A stretch of DNA of 64,000 nt from an uncultured Caryophanales bacterium. Lineage in GTDB: Bacteria > Bacillota_I > Bacilli_A > RFN20 > CAG-826. The stretch spans positions 124,001 to 188,000 of the forward strand of contig CALELS010000015.1 in NCBI GenBank assembly GCA_937902735.1, read 5' to 3'. The notes beneath the pieces are model-generated. The model was not told where the DNA came from, made no database searches, and saw nothing but the letters and a program-made list of their open reading frames with translations. How positions within the stretch are numbered: the first letter of the stretch is position 1; each line of letters starts with the position of its first letter. Positions 1 through 8,264 of this stretch are shown in pieces. Both the position numbers and the translations under genes were made by a program.

Positions 1-2
1 TA

Positions 3-497
3 TGTGGAGATCCACGTATTGGAGATTTCTACAACAACCCATCTTTTGGTTATGGTGGATATTGTCTACCAAAAGACACTAAAGAGTTAAGAGCGAATTT
101 TGAAGATGTACCAGAAAATCTAATATCCGCTATAGTGGAATCAAATAGAACTAGAAAACAATTCATTTGTGATGAAGTTCTTAGACTAGCAGGATATAAA
201 AATGATGGTAAAGATGATATTACCATCGGTATATATCGTCTTACTATGAAATCAGGAAGTGATAACTTCCGTCAATCATCCATCCAAGGTGTAATGAAAA
301 GATTACACGCTAAAGGGGTCGAGATTGTTATATATGAACCAACACTTAAAGATGAAGAATTCTTTAATTCAAAAGTAATCAAAGACTTTGATGAATTTAA
401 GATGATATCTAAAGTAATCATTGCTAATAGATATGATTCTACTTTAAATGACGTTAAAGAAAAAGTTTATACAAGAGATTTATTAAATAGAGATTAA
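3..497 (+). CDS. ugd: UDP-glucose 6-dehydrogenase, C-terminal part (5' end outside window)
   Basis: The reading frame is open from the window edge, and the gene begins upstream. It oxidises UDP-glucose to UDP-glucuronate in the cytoplasm using NAD+. The visible part opens with the family's active-site block, [12 protein letters not shown] (about residues 15-26 of the fragment), which contains the catalytic cysteine. It ends in the C-terminal UDP-binding domain. A GTG at 135 is internal and not the start. The UDP-glucuronate epimerase follows 21 bases later, so the two genes form a nucleotide-sugar pair. Family assignment is firm; length and N-terminus cannot be judged. Confidence 0.93.
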   Translation, partial: CGDPRIGDFYNNPSFGYGGYCLPKDTKELRANFEDVPENLISAIVESNRTRKQFICDEVLRLAGYKNDGKDDITIGIYRLTMKSGSDNFRQSSIQGVMKRLHAKGVEIVIYEPTLKDEEFFNSKVIKDFDEFKMISKVIIANRYDSTLNDVKEKVYTRDLLNRD

Positions 498-518
498 TAT
501 ATAAATAAGGATATATAG

Positions 519-1547
519 ATGAAAATATTAGTTACAGGTGCAGCAGGATTTATTGGATCATTTCTATCTAAAAGATTACTTGAAACTACAAATGACACAA
601 TAATCGGTGTGGATAATTTAAATGATTATTATGATGTATCTTTGAAGGATGCTCGTTTAGAGATGCTTAAAGGATATGATCATTTTAAATTCATTAAAGG
701 TGATATATCAGATAAATCATTTATTGATAAGTTATTTGATGAATATCATTTTGATGTTGTTGTGAATTTAGCTGCTCAAGCAGGTGTTAGATATTCAATT
801 GATCATCCGGATGTATATATCAATTCAAATATTATTGGTTTCTACAATATCTTAGAAGCATGTAGATATCATATGCCTAAACATTTAGTATATGCTTCAT
901 CTTCATCAGTATATGGAGGTAACACTAAAGTGCCATTCTCCACCGATGATAAGGTCGATAATCCAGTGAGTTTATATGCTGCTACAAAGAAATCTAATGA
1001 ACTTTTAGCGCACGCTTACTCTAAACTATATAACATCCCAACCACAGGTCTACGTTTCTTCACTGTATATGGTCCAATGGGTAGACCTGATATGGCGTAT
1101 TTCTCATTCACCAATAAACTTATAAAAGGTGAGACTATTGAAATATTTAATTATGGGAATTGTAAGAGAGACTTTACATATGTAGATGATATTGTTGAAG
1201 GTATCATCAAAGTGATGAATAAAGCCCCTATTAAAAAAGATGGAGAAGATGGTCTTCCAATTCCTCCATATAAAATCTATAACATTGGAAATAATAACCC
1301 AGAAAACTTATTAGGTTTTGTTCAAATATTATCAGAAGAGCTAGTTTCTGCGGGGGTTTTACCAGTCAATTATGATTTTGAATCACATAAGAAATTAGTA
1401 CCTATGCAAAAAGGTGATGTACCAGTTACATATGCTGATACATCATACTTAGAAAGAGACTTTGGCTATAAACCAAATACATCACTTAGAGAAGGACTTA
1501 GAAAGTTCGCTAAGTGGTATCATGATTATTATTGCAAAATAGATTAA
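519..1547 (+). CDS. NAD-dependent epimerase, probably UDP-glucuronate 4-epimerase
   Basis: An extended short-chain dehydrogenase of 342 residues. The N-terminal Rossmann motif is GAAGFIG (residues 7-13), and the catalytic Tyr-xxx-Lys lies in SLYAATKKSNEL. The stretch RFFTVYGPMGRPDMAYF is typical of the UDP-glucuronate epimerase branch (UDP-glucuronate to UDP-galacturonate). The upstream ugd gene would supply its substrate, which supports this choice over UDP-glucose 4-epimerase. An AAGG ribosome binding site precedes the ATG. The likely use of the product is a surface polysaccharide, but no glycosyltransferase is in view. Substrate specificity is inferred. Confidence 0.85.
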   Translation: MKILVTGAAGFIGSFLSKRLLETTNDTIIGVDNLNDYYDVSLKDARLEMLKGYDHFKFIKGDISDKSFIDKLFDEYHFDVVVNLAAQAGVRYSIDHPDVYINSNIIGFYNILEACRYHMPKHLVYASSSSVYGGNTKVPFSTDDKVDNPVSLYAATKKSNELLAHAYSKLYNIPTTGLRFFTVYGPMGRPDMAYFSFTNKLIKGETIEIFNYGNCKRDFTYVDDIVEGIIKVMNKAPIKKDGEDGLPIPPYKIYNIGNNNPENLLGFVQILSEELVSAGVLPVNYDFESHKKLVPMQKGDVPVTYADTSYLERDFGYKPNTSLREGLRKFAKWYHDYYCKID

Positions 1548-1556
1548 GTTATTTTT

Positions 1557-1601
1557 AGCACTCTAATGCAAATAGTGCTTGCTTCTTCTTCTTCTTCTTT
1601 A
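1557..1601 (+). terminator. Hairpin terminator after the epimerase gene
   Basis: A 6-bp stem (AGCACT 1557-1562 with AGTGCT 1574-1579) is followed by a long pyrimidine tract of TTC repeats. It ends the ugd-epimerase unit. The tail is not a pure T run, so strength is uncertain. Confidence 0.5.
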
Positions 1602-1634
1602 TAAAATAAAGACAATCTTTTTAGGGGGTTATTT

Positions 1635-3938
1635 ATGAAGAAGAATTTTTCTTATCTTTTTACTATATTAGCATCATGCGGAATTTTATTAACCGCATGT
1701 AATAGTGAACCAGTTGTAGGCCCACAAGGTCCTCAGGGTGAACAAGGTCCTCAAGGGGAGACTGGTCCACAAGGTGAAGAAGGCCCAAAAGGAGAAACCG
1801 GTGAGCAAGGACCTAAAGGTAATGATGGTAACACTCCATACATTGGTGATAATGGAAACTGGTGGATTGGTGACGTTGATACTGAAGTAAAAGCTGTTGG
1901 TCAGGATGGACATACCCCATCTATTCAAATAGGATCCGATGGTGATTGGTATATTGATAATCTTGATACTGGTATTGCTGCAGAAGGTAAAGATGGCGTT
2001 TCGATATCATCGTGCGAAATTAATGATGAGGGAGATTTAATAATCACTTTCTCAAACGGAACTACTGCAAATGTTGGACACATCAAAGATATAACTGAAC
2101 ATACAGTGAAATTTTACTGCGATGAACTGTTGGTTGACACTAAAGTAATCGGTCATAATCAAAAAGCCACCGCTCCTGTTCTTGAAGATTTTGAAGTTAA
2201 ACATTGGTATATAGATAAAGATTTTGAATATGAATGGTTGTTATATGGATGTGTGGTAACGGAAGATATGAATTTATATGGTAAATATTCATATATTACT
2301 CATACTGCATATTTTACAAGTAACGACTCTATTTCAGTTGATGAATTTGGATATGGCGTCGCTATTAATAATGAAAAAGAAATAGCCGTATCTAAAGCAA
2401 TTCATTCTGAAGAAGAATTAACAACTCTCGAAAGTAGAGGGATCGTATTTAATAAGAAAGAAATTGGTTTAATTCAGCAACTAAGAGTGGTTGTTGATGA
2501 AGAAAACTTTGCTTCTGCTGAATTATATTATGGAAATAATCCTTTATCGTTTGAGAATAAATTTGACCTTCATGGTGGAGTAAATGTTTTAAATCTAAAT
2601 AATGCAGAATATTTTACACTTCAAAATAGTGGAAATGAGTCTATTAATATTTCAATTATAGAAATTGAATATAATGTTAAAACTCATTTTATTGATACTG
2701 CTTTACCTATTGTAGAGATTAACACAAAGAATTCTCAAGCAATTATATCAAGAACCGAATATGTTGATGCCACTGTTTCAACAATTGGAGCAGATAAAGA
2801 TGTTAAAGATTTAAAAGCAAAGATTAAAGTAAGAGGTAATTCGACTGCTAATTGTCCAAAGAAACCATATAGAATAAAACTAGATAAGAAGAATTCGCTG
2901 TTTGGTTATGAAAAAGCTAAAAACTGGGTTCTTTTAGCAGATTACATGGATGGGTCAAATATGCACAACTATTCAGCGCTCAAGTTTGCCAAAATGATTA
3001 GAGGTGAAGATTCTTTTGGAGTCAATCTTTTACATGTTAATGTCAAATTAAATGGAGAATATGTTGGTTTATACGAATTTGGAGAACATATAGAAGCCAA
3101 AGAAGGTAGATTAAATATCGAACAAAAGAATATTTGGGAAAAATCTTTTGATGAAATTAATTTCTATATCGAAAGAGACTATTCTACATTAACAGATGCT
3201 TTGGAAATTGAAGGTGAAACTTATTTTATGGTTGATGTCGAAAATTACGAAATTCCTCAATATGTCTTTGCTTTGAAATATCCAGAAAAAGAAGATTTTG
3301 AAGAAGAATTAGAAGATGGCACAATTAATTACCACGAAGATGAATTCTATGTATTCTTCAATTCTTTAAAAGAATACATGACAGACGTATGCAATAAATT
3401 TGCTTCATTTGTAAATGATTATTCTACATACGACACAGTTGCATCTGTTGCTGATATGAAATCATTAGCCGAATATGCAATTACTGATCAAGTATTTACA
3501 GAACGAGATCACAAACAAAAATCATTTAAAATGTACCGTGTTGATGGTGGTTTATTACAATTTGGTCCAAACTGGGACTATGACTCAGTTGCCTACGGTT
3601 TACCATATCAAGGAACTTATGTTTTAAATCCTTATGAAGTTGGAACCAAAACATACAACATGACTCATTTTGGCGAAACCTGGGGTTACAATTTATTCAA
3701 ATCTGGCTCACCATTATTTGCTCAAGCAATGTATGGTTTTGATCAGCATCTTGGACAAGAAGATTTTGAAAATTATCTTAATGCAATGAAATTAGAAATG
3801 AACGCCATTTCCTATTCTTCTTTATATGATTGTGAAATGTGGATGGATAACCAATATTATGCCTTATTTGATAATGTCCATTATTATTGGGATTTCTTAG
3901 AAAATCATTTGATTTATATGTATAACTATTATCTATAA
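1635..3938 (+). CDS. Lipoprotein with collagen-like repeats and CotH-like domain
   Basis: A 767-residue exported lipoprotein. The signal peptide ends in the lipobox LTAC, with the lipidated cysteine at C22. Residues about 30-65 are collagen-type Gly-X-Y triplets (GPQGPQGEQGPQ and onward). Two short repeats around WWIGDVDT and WYIDNLDT follow. The second half, from about residue 370, is a CotH domain: KVRGNSTANCPKKPYRIKL, then AKNWVLLADYMDGS, and FGPNWDYDSVAYG with acidic residues D648 and D650 where CotH proteins carry GP-W-D-x-D. CotH proteins include atypical protein kinases of spore coats. No spore genes are near, so here it is more likely a surface enzyme or matrix protein. The ribosome binding site is AGGGGG. 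Function is unknown. Confidence 0.8.
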   Translation: MKKNFSYLFTILASCGILLTACNSEPVVGPQGPQGEQGPQGETGPQGEEGPKGETGEQGPKGNDGNTPYIGDNGNWWIGDVDTEVKAVGQDGHTPSIQIGSDGDWYIDNLDTGIAAEGKDGVSISSCEINDEGDLIITFSNGTTANVGHIKDITEHTVKFYCDELLVDTKVIGHNQKATAPVLEDFEVKHWYIDKDFEYEWLLYGCVVTEDMNLYGKYSYITHTAYFTSNDSISVDEFGYGVAINNEKEIAVSKAIHSEEELTTLESRGIVFNKKEIGLIQQLRVVVDEENFASAELYYGNNPLSFENKFDLHGGVNVLNLNNAEYFTLQNSGNESINISIIEIEYNVKTHFIDTALPIVEINTKNSQAIISRTEYVDATVSTIGADKDVKDLKAKIKVRGNSTANCPKKPYRIKLDKKNSLFGYEKAKNWVLLADYMDGSNMHNYSALKFAKMIRGEDSFGVNLLHVNVKLNGEYVGLYEFGEHIEAKEGRLNIEQKNIWEKSFDEINFYIERDYSTLTDALEIEGETYFMVDVENYEIPQYVFALKYPEKEDFEEELEDGTINYHEDEFYVFFNSLKEYMTDVCNKFASFVNDYSTYDTVASVADMKSLAEYAITDQVFTERDHKQKSFKMYRVDGGLLQFGPNWDYDSVAYGLPYQGTYVLNPYEVGTKTYNMTHFGETWGYNLFKSGSPLFAQAMYGFDQHLGQEDFENYLNAMKLEMNAISYSSLYDCEMWMDNQYYALFDNVHYYWDFLENHLIYMYNYYL

Positions 3939-3975
3939 GAAGAAAAAATCGTTTTGTTGTCTTAAAATTGATCAA

Positions 3976-4003
3976 GAGGCAATCGCTGATTGTCTCTTTT
4001 TCT
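3976..4003 (+). terminator. Rho-independent terminator after the CotH-like gene
   Basis: A 9-bp stem (3976-3984 with 3988-3996, one G:T pair) and a 3-base loop are followed by TTTTCTT. Confidence 0.85.
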
Positions 4004-4011
4004 TAATTCAT

Positions 4012-4040
4012 TTAACAATTATTTTTTAATATATTATTCT
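4012..4040 (+). promoter_or_regulatory. Promoter for the starch-binding-like lipoprotein
   Basis: TTAACA (4012-4017), a 17-base spacer and TATTCT (4035-4040). The leader then contains a small hairpin (AGCAC 4056-4060 with GTGCT 4064-4068) lying between two Shine-Dalgarno-like AAAGGA sites. Only the second, at 4069-4074, is well placed for the ATG at 4081. Confidence 0.55.
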
Positions 4041-4080
4041 TAATATATAAAGGAAAGCACTTAGTGCTAAAGGAAGTAAT

Positions 4081-6480
4081 ATGAAGAAATCTAATCTCAT
4101 TTTTCCCTTATTAGGTATCTTTTCATTTGTCCTTGTTGGTTGTTCTACACCAACAGAGGATACTCCATCAGGAGGAGATACCGATATTGAAGCTAAAGTC
4201 ATTACCTTAAGTGAACACACTCTCACACTTAACGTTGGAGAGAACCACACCTTAAGTGTAACCTTCCATCCTGAAAACACTACAGATAAGTCATTAGTCT
4301 GGTCAACAGACCACGAAAATGTCGCTAGTGTCGATCAAAATGGATATGTGGTAGCTTTAGCAAGTGGCAGTGCTAAAATCACTGTTACACATGGTACATT
4401 AATTGATTACTGTACAGTCACTGTTCCAGGAGAAGAACCTCCTGCACCAACATTACAAGGTATTAATCTAACCTATTCAGTTAATGGTATTACCGTAGGT
4501 GATCATATTGACATGAATCATCTCTCAGTTGTTGCTACCTATTCAGATAACTCCACTAGAGAAGTTAAAACTGAAGCGTCCTATCATTATGATGGTAATA
4601 GTATCGCTGATTTATCTACCTTCACATTCCCTGAAGCAGGTAGTCACGTATTAAAAGCAACATACCAAGGTAAAACAAGCGAAGTTACATTAACAGTAAT
4701 TGGTCAAGATCCAGGTCCAGGACCAGAGCCACTACCAACTACTAAAGCCATATATCTCAATTCGAATGGATTATATGATAAAGATGGTAATGTTCCATTT
4801 GTATATGCATGGGATGAAGGTGGCCAAGGTGGCACAGCATATAGCCTTACCAAAGTCACTGGTCAAACAATTATCTATAAAGCTGAAATTAATTCAGTTT
4901 ACGATAGAGTAATCTTTATGGCTCAATCTGAAGGTGAGTCGCTAGATTGGGAAAAGAAAGTATATCAAACTGGTGATTTAGTTATCCCAACCGATAAAGA
5001 TATGTTTACAGTTAAAACAGTAGATGCAACCGCATCCACTGGTGAATGGTCCCTCTTTGACTCTACACATACATATGAACCTGATGAACAACCAGGTCCA
5101 GAACCAGTCATTAATTACAAGACCATCTATTTAAATTCCAATGGAAAATTAGAAGCTGATAATGCTTCGCTTTATGTTCATGCATGGGATGAAAATGGTG
5201 GAATGGACTATCCACTTGTCCAAGTAGAAGGACAAACAATTATATATTCTGCCGAAATCAATGAAGCCTATACATCTGTCGTATTCCAAAGAAAGAATGC
5301 AGATGGCACTGAAGAATGGAACAAAACAGCAGATCTAGCACTTGAAGAAGGAAAAGACATGTTTGTTGTATCAGGTTTTGCTGATAATACCATCCTAGGT
5401 GCTTGGGCTACATTTGACCCAGAAACCACATATGTTGTTGACGAAGGTGGTGAAACGCCAGAAATCAATTACAGAACAATTTATTTAAATGCTAATGGCA
5501 TCTTTGATGCTGATAATGCCGTTATGTTTATTCATGCATGGGATGCTAACGGTCAATATGATTACAAATTAGAACCAGTAGAAGGTCAAACAATCATCTA
5601 TAAAGCTGAAGTCAATGAAGCATATGTTTCTTGCTGTTTCGTAAGACAAGAAAGTGGCGACGAAATTAACTGGGAATCTAAATGGAACGAAATTAAAGAC
5701 TTATCAATTCCAACTGATAAAGATATGTTTACGGTTACTTCAATCGAAGGTAATGGCGCTGGTGAATGGGGTACATTCGACACAGAAACTATATATGTAG
5801 TTGATGGAGGCGGTGAAGAAATACCACCAGAAGTTACATATAAAACCATCTATTTAAATGCTAACAATGTATTTGATGCAGACAATGCTGTGATGTTCAT
5901 TCATGCTTACAAAGTTGGAGGAGATGATGATTCTTTTGCTGATGTTAAATTTGAATTGGTTGAAGGTCAAACAACAGTTTATTCTGCTCAAATTGAAGCC
6001 AAATTCAATCGTTGCTGCTTTGTAAGACAAAAAAGTGGTGATACCATCGATTGGGCTGGTAAATGGAATGAAACTACAAATCTTAAAATCTATGAAAGAT
6101 GTAATATGTATGTTACATCCACTATTTCAGAAGGATATTGGGGTGTTTATGATGAAGCCGTTACATATCCAGTAACTCCAACATCCGCAGAAGTCACCTA
6201 TACTGTTGCACTTGTTGATTATTATGATGATGACAACGCAAAAGTATATGCATGGGTCTGGGGCGGTACTGCTGGTGATGGCGAATGGAAGCTTCTCGAA
6301 TTATCAGAAGATGGCATGACTGGTACATTTGTTGCTGCTGGTGACATCACCGGTATGAAGATCGGAAGATTCTCAAGCGATACTACCGAACCAAACTTTG
6401 ATAATGCTTGGAATAAAACTCAAGATTTAGTTGTATACGCTGGCCAACAATTCTTTGATATTGCAGGAAAGACCAGTTAA
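4081..6480 (+). CDS. Surface lipoprotein with Ig-like domains and repeated starch-binding-like modules
   Basis: A 799-residue lipoprotein with lipobox LVGC (C21). Residues about 35-120 look like a bacterial Ig-like group 2 domain (LVWSTDHENVASVDQNG...GSAKITVTHG). A second Ig-like domain spans about 125-215. Four repeats start at residues about 221, 346, 464 and 587, each opening TIYLN-NG and containing HAWD or YAWD followed by EGQTIIY-A. A fifth, more divergent unit starts near 707. The pattern resembles family 26-type starch-binding modules. No catalytic domain is present. The probable role is to hold starch at the cell surface for the amylase encoded at 28288-30696. The ligand is inferred from repeat style only. 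Confidence 0.75.
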   Translation: MKKSNLIFPLLGIFSFVLVGCSTPTEDTPSGGDTDIEAKVITLSEHTLTLNVGENHTLSVTFHPENTTDKSLVWSTDHENVASVDQNGYVVALASGSAKITVTHGTLIDYCTVTVPGEEPPAPTLQGINLTYSVNGITVGDHIDMNHLSVVATYSDNSTREVKTEASYHYDGNSIADLSTFTFPEAGSHVLKATYQGKTSEVTLTVIGQDPGPGPEPLPTTKAIYLNSNGLYDKDGNVPFVYAWDEGGQGGTAYSLTKVTGQTIIYKAEINSVYDRVIFMAQSEGESLDWEKKVYQTGDLVIPTDKDMFTVKTVDATASTGEWSLFDSTHTYEPDEQPGPEPVINYKTIYLNSNGKLEADNASLYVHAWDENGGMDYPLVQVEGQTIIYSAEINEAYTSVVFQRKNADGTEEWNKTADLALEEGKDMFVVSGFADNTILGAWATFDPETTYVVDEGGETPEINYRTIYLNANGIFDADNAVMFIHAWDANGQYDYKLEPVEGQTIIYKAEVNEAYVSCCFVRQESGDEINWESKWNEIKDLSIPTDKDMFTVTSIEGNGAGEWGTFDTETIYVVDGGGEEIPPEVTYKTIYLNANNVFDADNAVMFIHAYKVGGDDDSFADVKFELVEGQTTVYSAQIEAKFNRCCFVRQKSGDTIDWAGKWNETTNLKIYERCNMYVTSTISEGYWGVYDEAVTYPVTPTSAEVTYTVALVDYYDDDNAKVYAWVWGGTAGDGEWKLLELSEDGMTGTFVAAGDITGMKIGRFSSDTTEPNFDNAWNKTQDLVVYAGQQFFDIAGKTS

Positions 6481-6504
6481 TTAAATATACATTAATTAAG
6501 AGAT

Positions 6505-6545
6505 GACCAACTTAGGCAACCCTAGGTTGGTCTTTATCTTTTTAT
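6505..6545 (+). terminator. Strong terminator after the starch-binding-like lipoprotein
   Basis: A 12-bp stem (6505-6516 with 6521-6532, one wobble) with loop CAAC, then TTTATCTTTTTAT. Confidence 0.9.
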
Positions 6546-6554
6546 AAATATTAC

Positions 6555-6598
6555 TTTACGTACGTGAAATCGTACGATATAATTTTGGTGAAAGGAGG
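6555..6598 (+). promoter_or_regulatory. Toxin-antitoxin promoter with paired palindromic operators
   Basis: The -35 TTTACG (6555-6560), a 17-base spacer and the -10 TATAAT (6578-6583). Two perfect palindromes overlap these elements: ACGTACGT (6558-6565) on the -35, and ATCGTACGAT (6569-6578) reaching the -10. Their centres are 12 bp apart and both share the core CGTACG. This matches the long/short palindrome geometry known for yefM-yoeB autoregulation, where the core is TGTACA. A strong AAAGGAGG (6591-6598) follows. Confidence 0.8.
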
Positions 6599-6604
6599 GA
6601 TTGC

Positions 6605-6850
6605 ATGTATAACACAAACATCAGTAATGCACGCACAGCTTTGTACAAAATTGCGTCTTCTTGCATCAAATACAATGATGTTGTTAGCATCTCTACAAAA
6701 GAAGGTAATGTAATCTTGCTTAGCGAAGACGATTACAGAAACCTTATTGAATCTCTCTATTTGGCTGGCATAAAGGATGTATACAAGGATATTGAAGAAG
6801 CAAACAAAACACCTACTGATGAATTTATCAAAGATCCTCCATGGAAATAG
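6605..6850 (+). CDS. yefM: Antitoxin of the Phd/YefM family
   Basis: An 81-residue protein. The N-terminus NISNARTALYKIASSC and the strand-turn region VVSISTKEGNVILLSEDDYRNLIESLYL match the YefM fold (dimerisation and DNA binding). The C-terminus, rich in acidic and polar residues, is the expected toxin-binding tail. It would neutralise the toxin encoded just downstream and repress its own promoter through the double palindrome. The ribosome binding site AAAGGAGG lies 6 bases upstream of the ATG. The gene overlaps the toxin start by 10 bases, which implies translational coupling. Confidence 0.88.
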   Translation: MYNTNISNARTALYKIASSCIKYNDVVSISTKEGNVILLSEDDYRNLIESLYLAGIKDVYKDIEEANKTPTDEFIKDPPWK

Positions 6851-7098
6851 TTTTTACAAAACAGTCTTACAAAGACTATGAAAAATTGAAACAATTTCCT
6901 TCGCTAGTGGAAAAGGTAAAAGCATTAGTAGAACTTCTTGAAAAAAATCCATACATCACGCCACCCACATATGAGAAGTTACTTGGATGCATCAACACTT
7001 ACTCTCGCCGTATTAACAATCAACATAGATTGGTTTACGAAGTAAGAGAAATAGATAGCACTGTTGTTATTATCCGTATGTGGACACATTATGAATGA
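6841..7098 (+). CDS. yoeB: mRNA interferase toxin of the YoeB/Txe family
   Basis: An 85-residue RelE-superfamily toxin. In the YoeB family it binds the ribosome and cleaves mRNA at the A site. The pattern FTKQSYKDYEKL at the N-terminus, then INNQHRLVYEV and a terminal RMWTHYE, is diagnostic. In YoeB the catalytic set includes a Glu and Arg in this region and the C-terminal His-Tyr pair; here H83 and Y84 are kept. The gene ends in TGA with a terminator immediately after, so the pair is a compact two-gene unit. Confidence 0.9.
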   Translation: MEIVFTKQSYKDYEKLKQFPSLVEKVKALVELLEKNPYITPPTYEKLLGCINTYSRRINNQHRLVYEVREIDSTVVIIRMWTHYE

Positions 7099-7099
7099 A

Positions 7100-7145
7100 G
7101 AAGAGAACGGTCACAAGGGCCGTTTTCTTCTATTTACATTTTTTG
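7100..7145 (+). terminator. Terminator after the toxin gene
   Basis: An 11-bp stem (7100-7110 with 7120-7130, one wobble), a 9-base loop, then TATTTACATTTTTT. Confidence 0.8.
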
Positions 7146-7182
7146 TGGTTGTTATTTTGACCACTAATTTAAAATAGTGGTC
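7145..7182. repeat. Overlapping inverted repeats upstream of the eleven-gene operon
   Basis: GACCACT (7159-7165) pairs with AGTGGTC (7176-7182). The same left arm can instead pair with GTGGTT at 7145-7150. The two hairpins are mutually exclusive in RNA; as DNA the second is a near-palindrome of 24 bp. Role unknown. Confidence 0.5.
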
Positions 7183-7304
7183 GTAATTATTTCGTCAACA
7201 TGATTAGTCCTCTTAAAAAACCTATCTGAAATCAGTTATTTTCCTATTGGTTCTTCTTTTAACTAATAATTAATTGAAACCATAATTTCCTAGTCTTTTA
7301 TTTT

Positions 7305-7331
7305 ACGCGTGCATAGTACATATGCTCGTGT
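7305..7331. promoter_or_regulatory. 27-bp imperfect palindrome, possible operator of the eleven-gene operon
   Basis: Arms of 11 bases with 9 matches (core GCATA...TATGC) surround a 5-base centre. It lies 60-90 bases upstream of the first gene of the operon. A weak -10-like TATCAT (7332-7337) follows. I could not place a convincing -35, so the promoter itself is not assigned. Confidence 0.4.
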
Positions 7332-7393
7332 TATCATATACACACATAGGGGGCTAACCTTTTTATCAATAAAAAATCAGAAGGAGATTTAGT

Positions 7394-8251
7394 ATGCATA
7401 GTTTTGGTTTTTATTTAAAGAAAGGCTTCACATTAACAGGTTTATTATTCCGTAAACTCCGCTTTATGGATAAACTCCTTTTAGCACTTTATTTTATCGC
7501 CTCATTCTTTGGAAAACTTATCCCATTTGTTAGACCAGTTTTCCTTATTGGTGATCAAAATATCGCCTTAATGCTAAATGAAGGTCATGATGTTGAAGTC
7601 ACTAAAATATTTGAAGGAGTAAATGACAAGAAACGTTATACAAGTCTAGTCTTATCCTCTCTCTACATTTACGCTGTAGTAATTGGATTTGGACTTGTAA
7701 CAGTTGTTCCATTTGTAGCTCTTGCTTTACTTGGACAACTCTTATTCCATATTCTTGCCATGTATATCACATTTACACTTCTTTATATCATTGCAATTGT
7801 TTTATTAGTTTGTTTAGTAATTGCGATGTATTTCATTTATTATCCAGTTGGATTTGTCGCTGCACGTGGTGTTGATTTAACTGCTGGTGATGTCATGTAT
7901 TACGCAAAAAGAGCATCAAAAGGAAATATTTGGAAAATCTTTGTCTTAGGACTTATTTGTTATTTACCAATTTATGTTTCTTTAATTGTTATTCTTGCTG
8001 CAATATATGGCTCAATCTATTTATCGGCAGTTGTTAATCCATTCTTTATTGCATTAACAGTTGTCTTAGCACTTCTAATCCCAATCTTAGAATTATTTGC
8101 TTTCATTGGTCTTAAAGTAGCTTATGAAACAGCTTTATATGCAATATTTAATGATTCAATTGAAGTAAAACATTTAGTTCTTGCAAGACAAAGCCCAGAA
8201 TCATTTGATGAATATGTTGCTATATTCGCTGATGATAGAGAACGTAAATAA
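7394..8251 (+). CDS. Polytopic membrane protein, first gene of the eleven-gene operon
   Basis: A 285-residue integral membrane protein that I do not recognise. Hydrophobic segments lie at about 25-50, 80-110, 120-157, 180-210 and 215-250. The N-terminus and the C-terminal tail (ending DDRERK) are polar, and a charged loop (DVEVTKIFEGVNDKKRY) lies between the first and second segments. AGAAGGAG provides a good ribosome binding site. The next gene begins 13 bases later. Its position at the head of an AAA+/transglutaminase operon suggests a membrane platform for the system, but nothing in the sequence shows activity. Confidence 0.8.
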   Translation: MHSFGFYLKKGFTLTGLLFRKLRFMDKLLLALYFIASFFGKLIPFVRPVFLIGDQNIALMLNEGHDVEVTKIFEGVNDKKRYTSLVLSSLYIYAVVIGFGLVTVVPFVALALLGQLLFHILAMYITFTLLYIIAIVLLVCLVIAMYFIYYPVGFVAARGVDLTAGDVMYYAKRASKGNIWKIFVLGLICYLPIYVSLIVILAAIYGSIYLSAVVNPFFIALTVVLALLIPILELFAFIGLKVAYETALYAIFNDSIEVKHLVLARQSPESFDEYVAIFADDRERK

Positions 8252-8264
8252 GGAGAGCTAAGAT

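Noticed and set aside
1719..1830. Short tandem repeat or CRISPR-like array
   Set aside because: The periodicity is 9 bases and in frame; it encodes collagen-type Gly-X-Y triplets.
4742..6480. A glycosidase in the starch-binding-like lipoprotein
   Set aside because: No GH13 or other catalytic blocks occur; the whole C-terminal part is repeats.
7096..7098. A Mollicute-type code with TGA as Trp
   Set aside because: TGA ends the toxin gene directly before a terminator, and Trp positions in conserved motifs use TGG.
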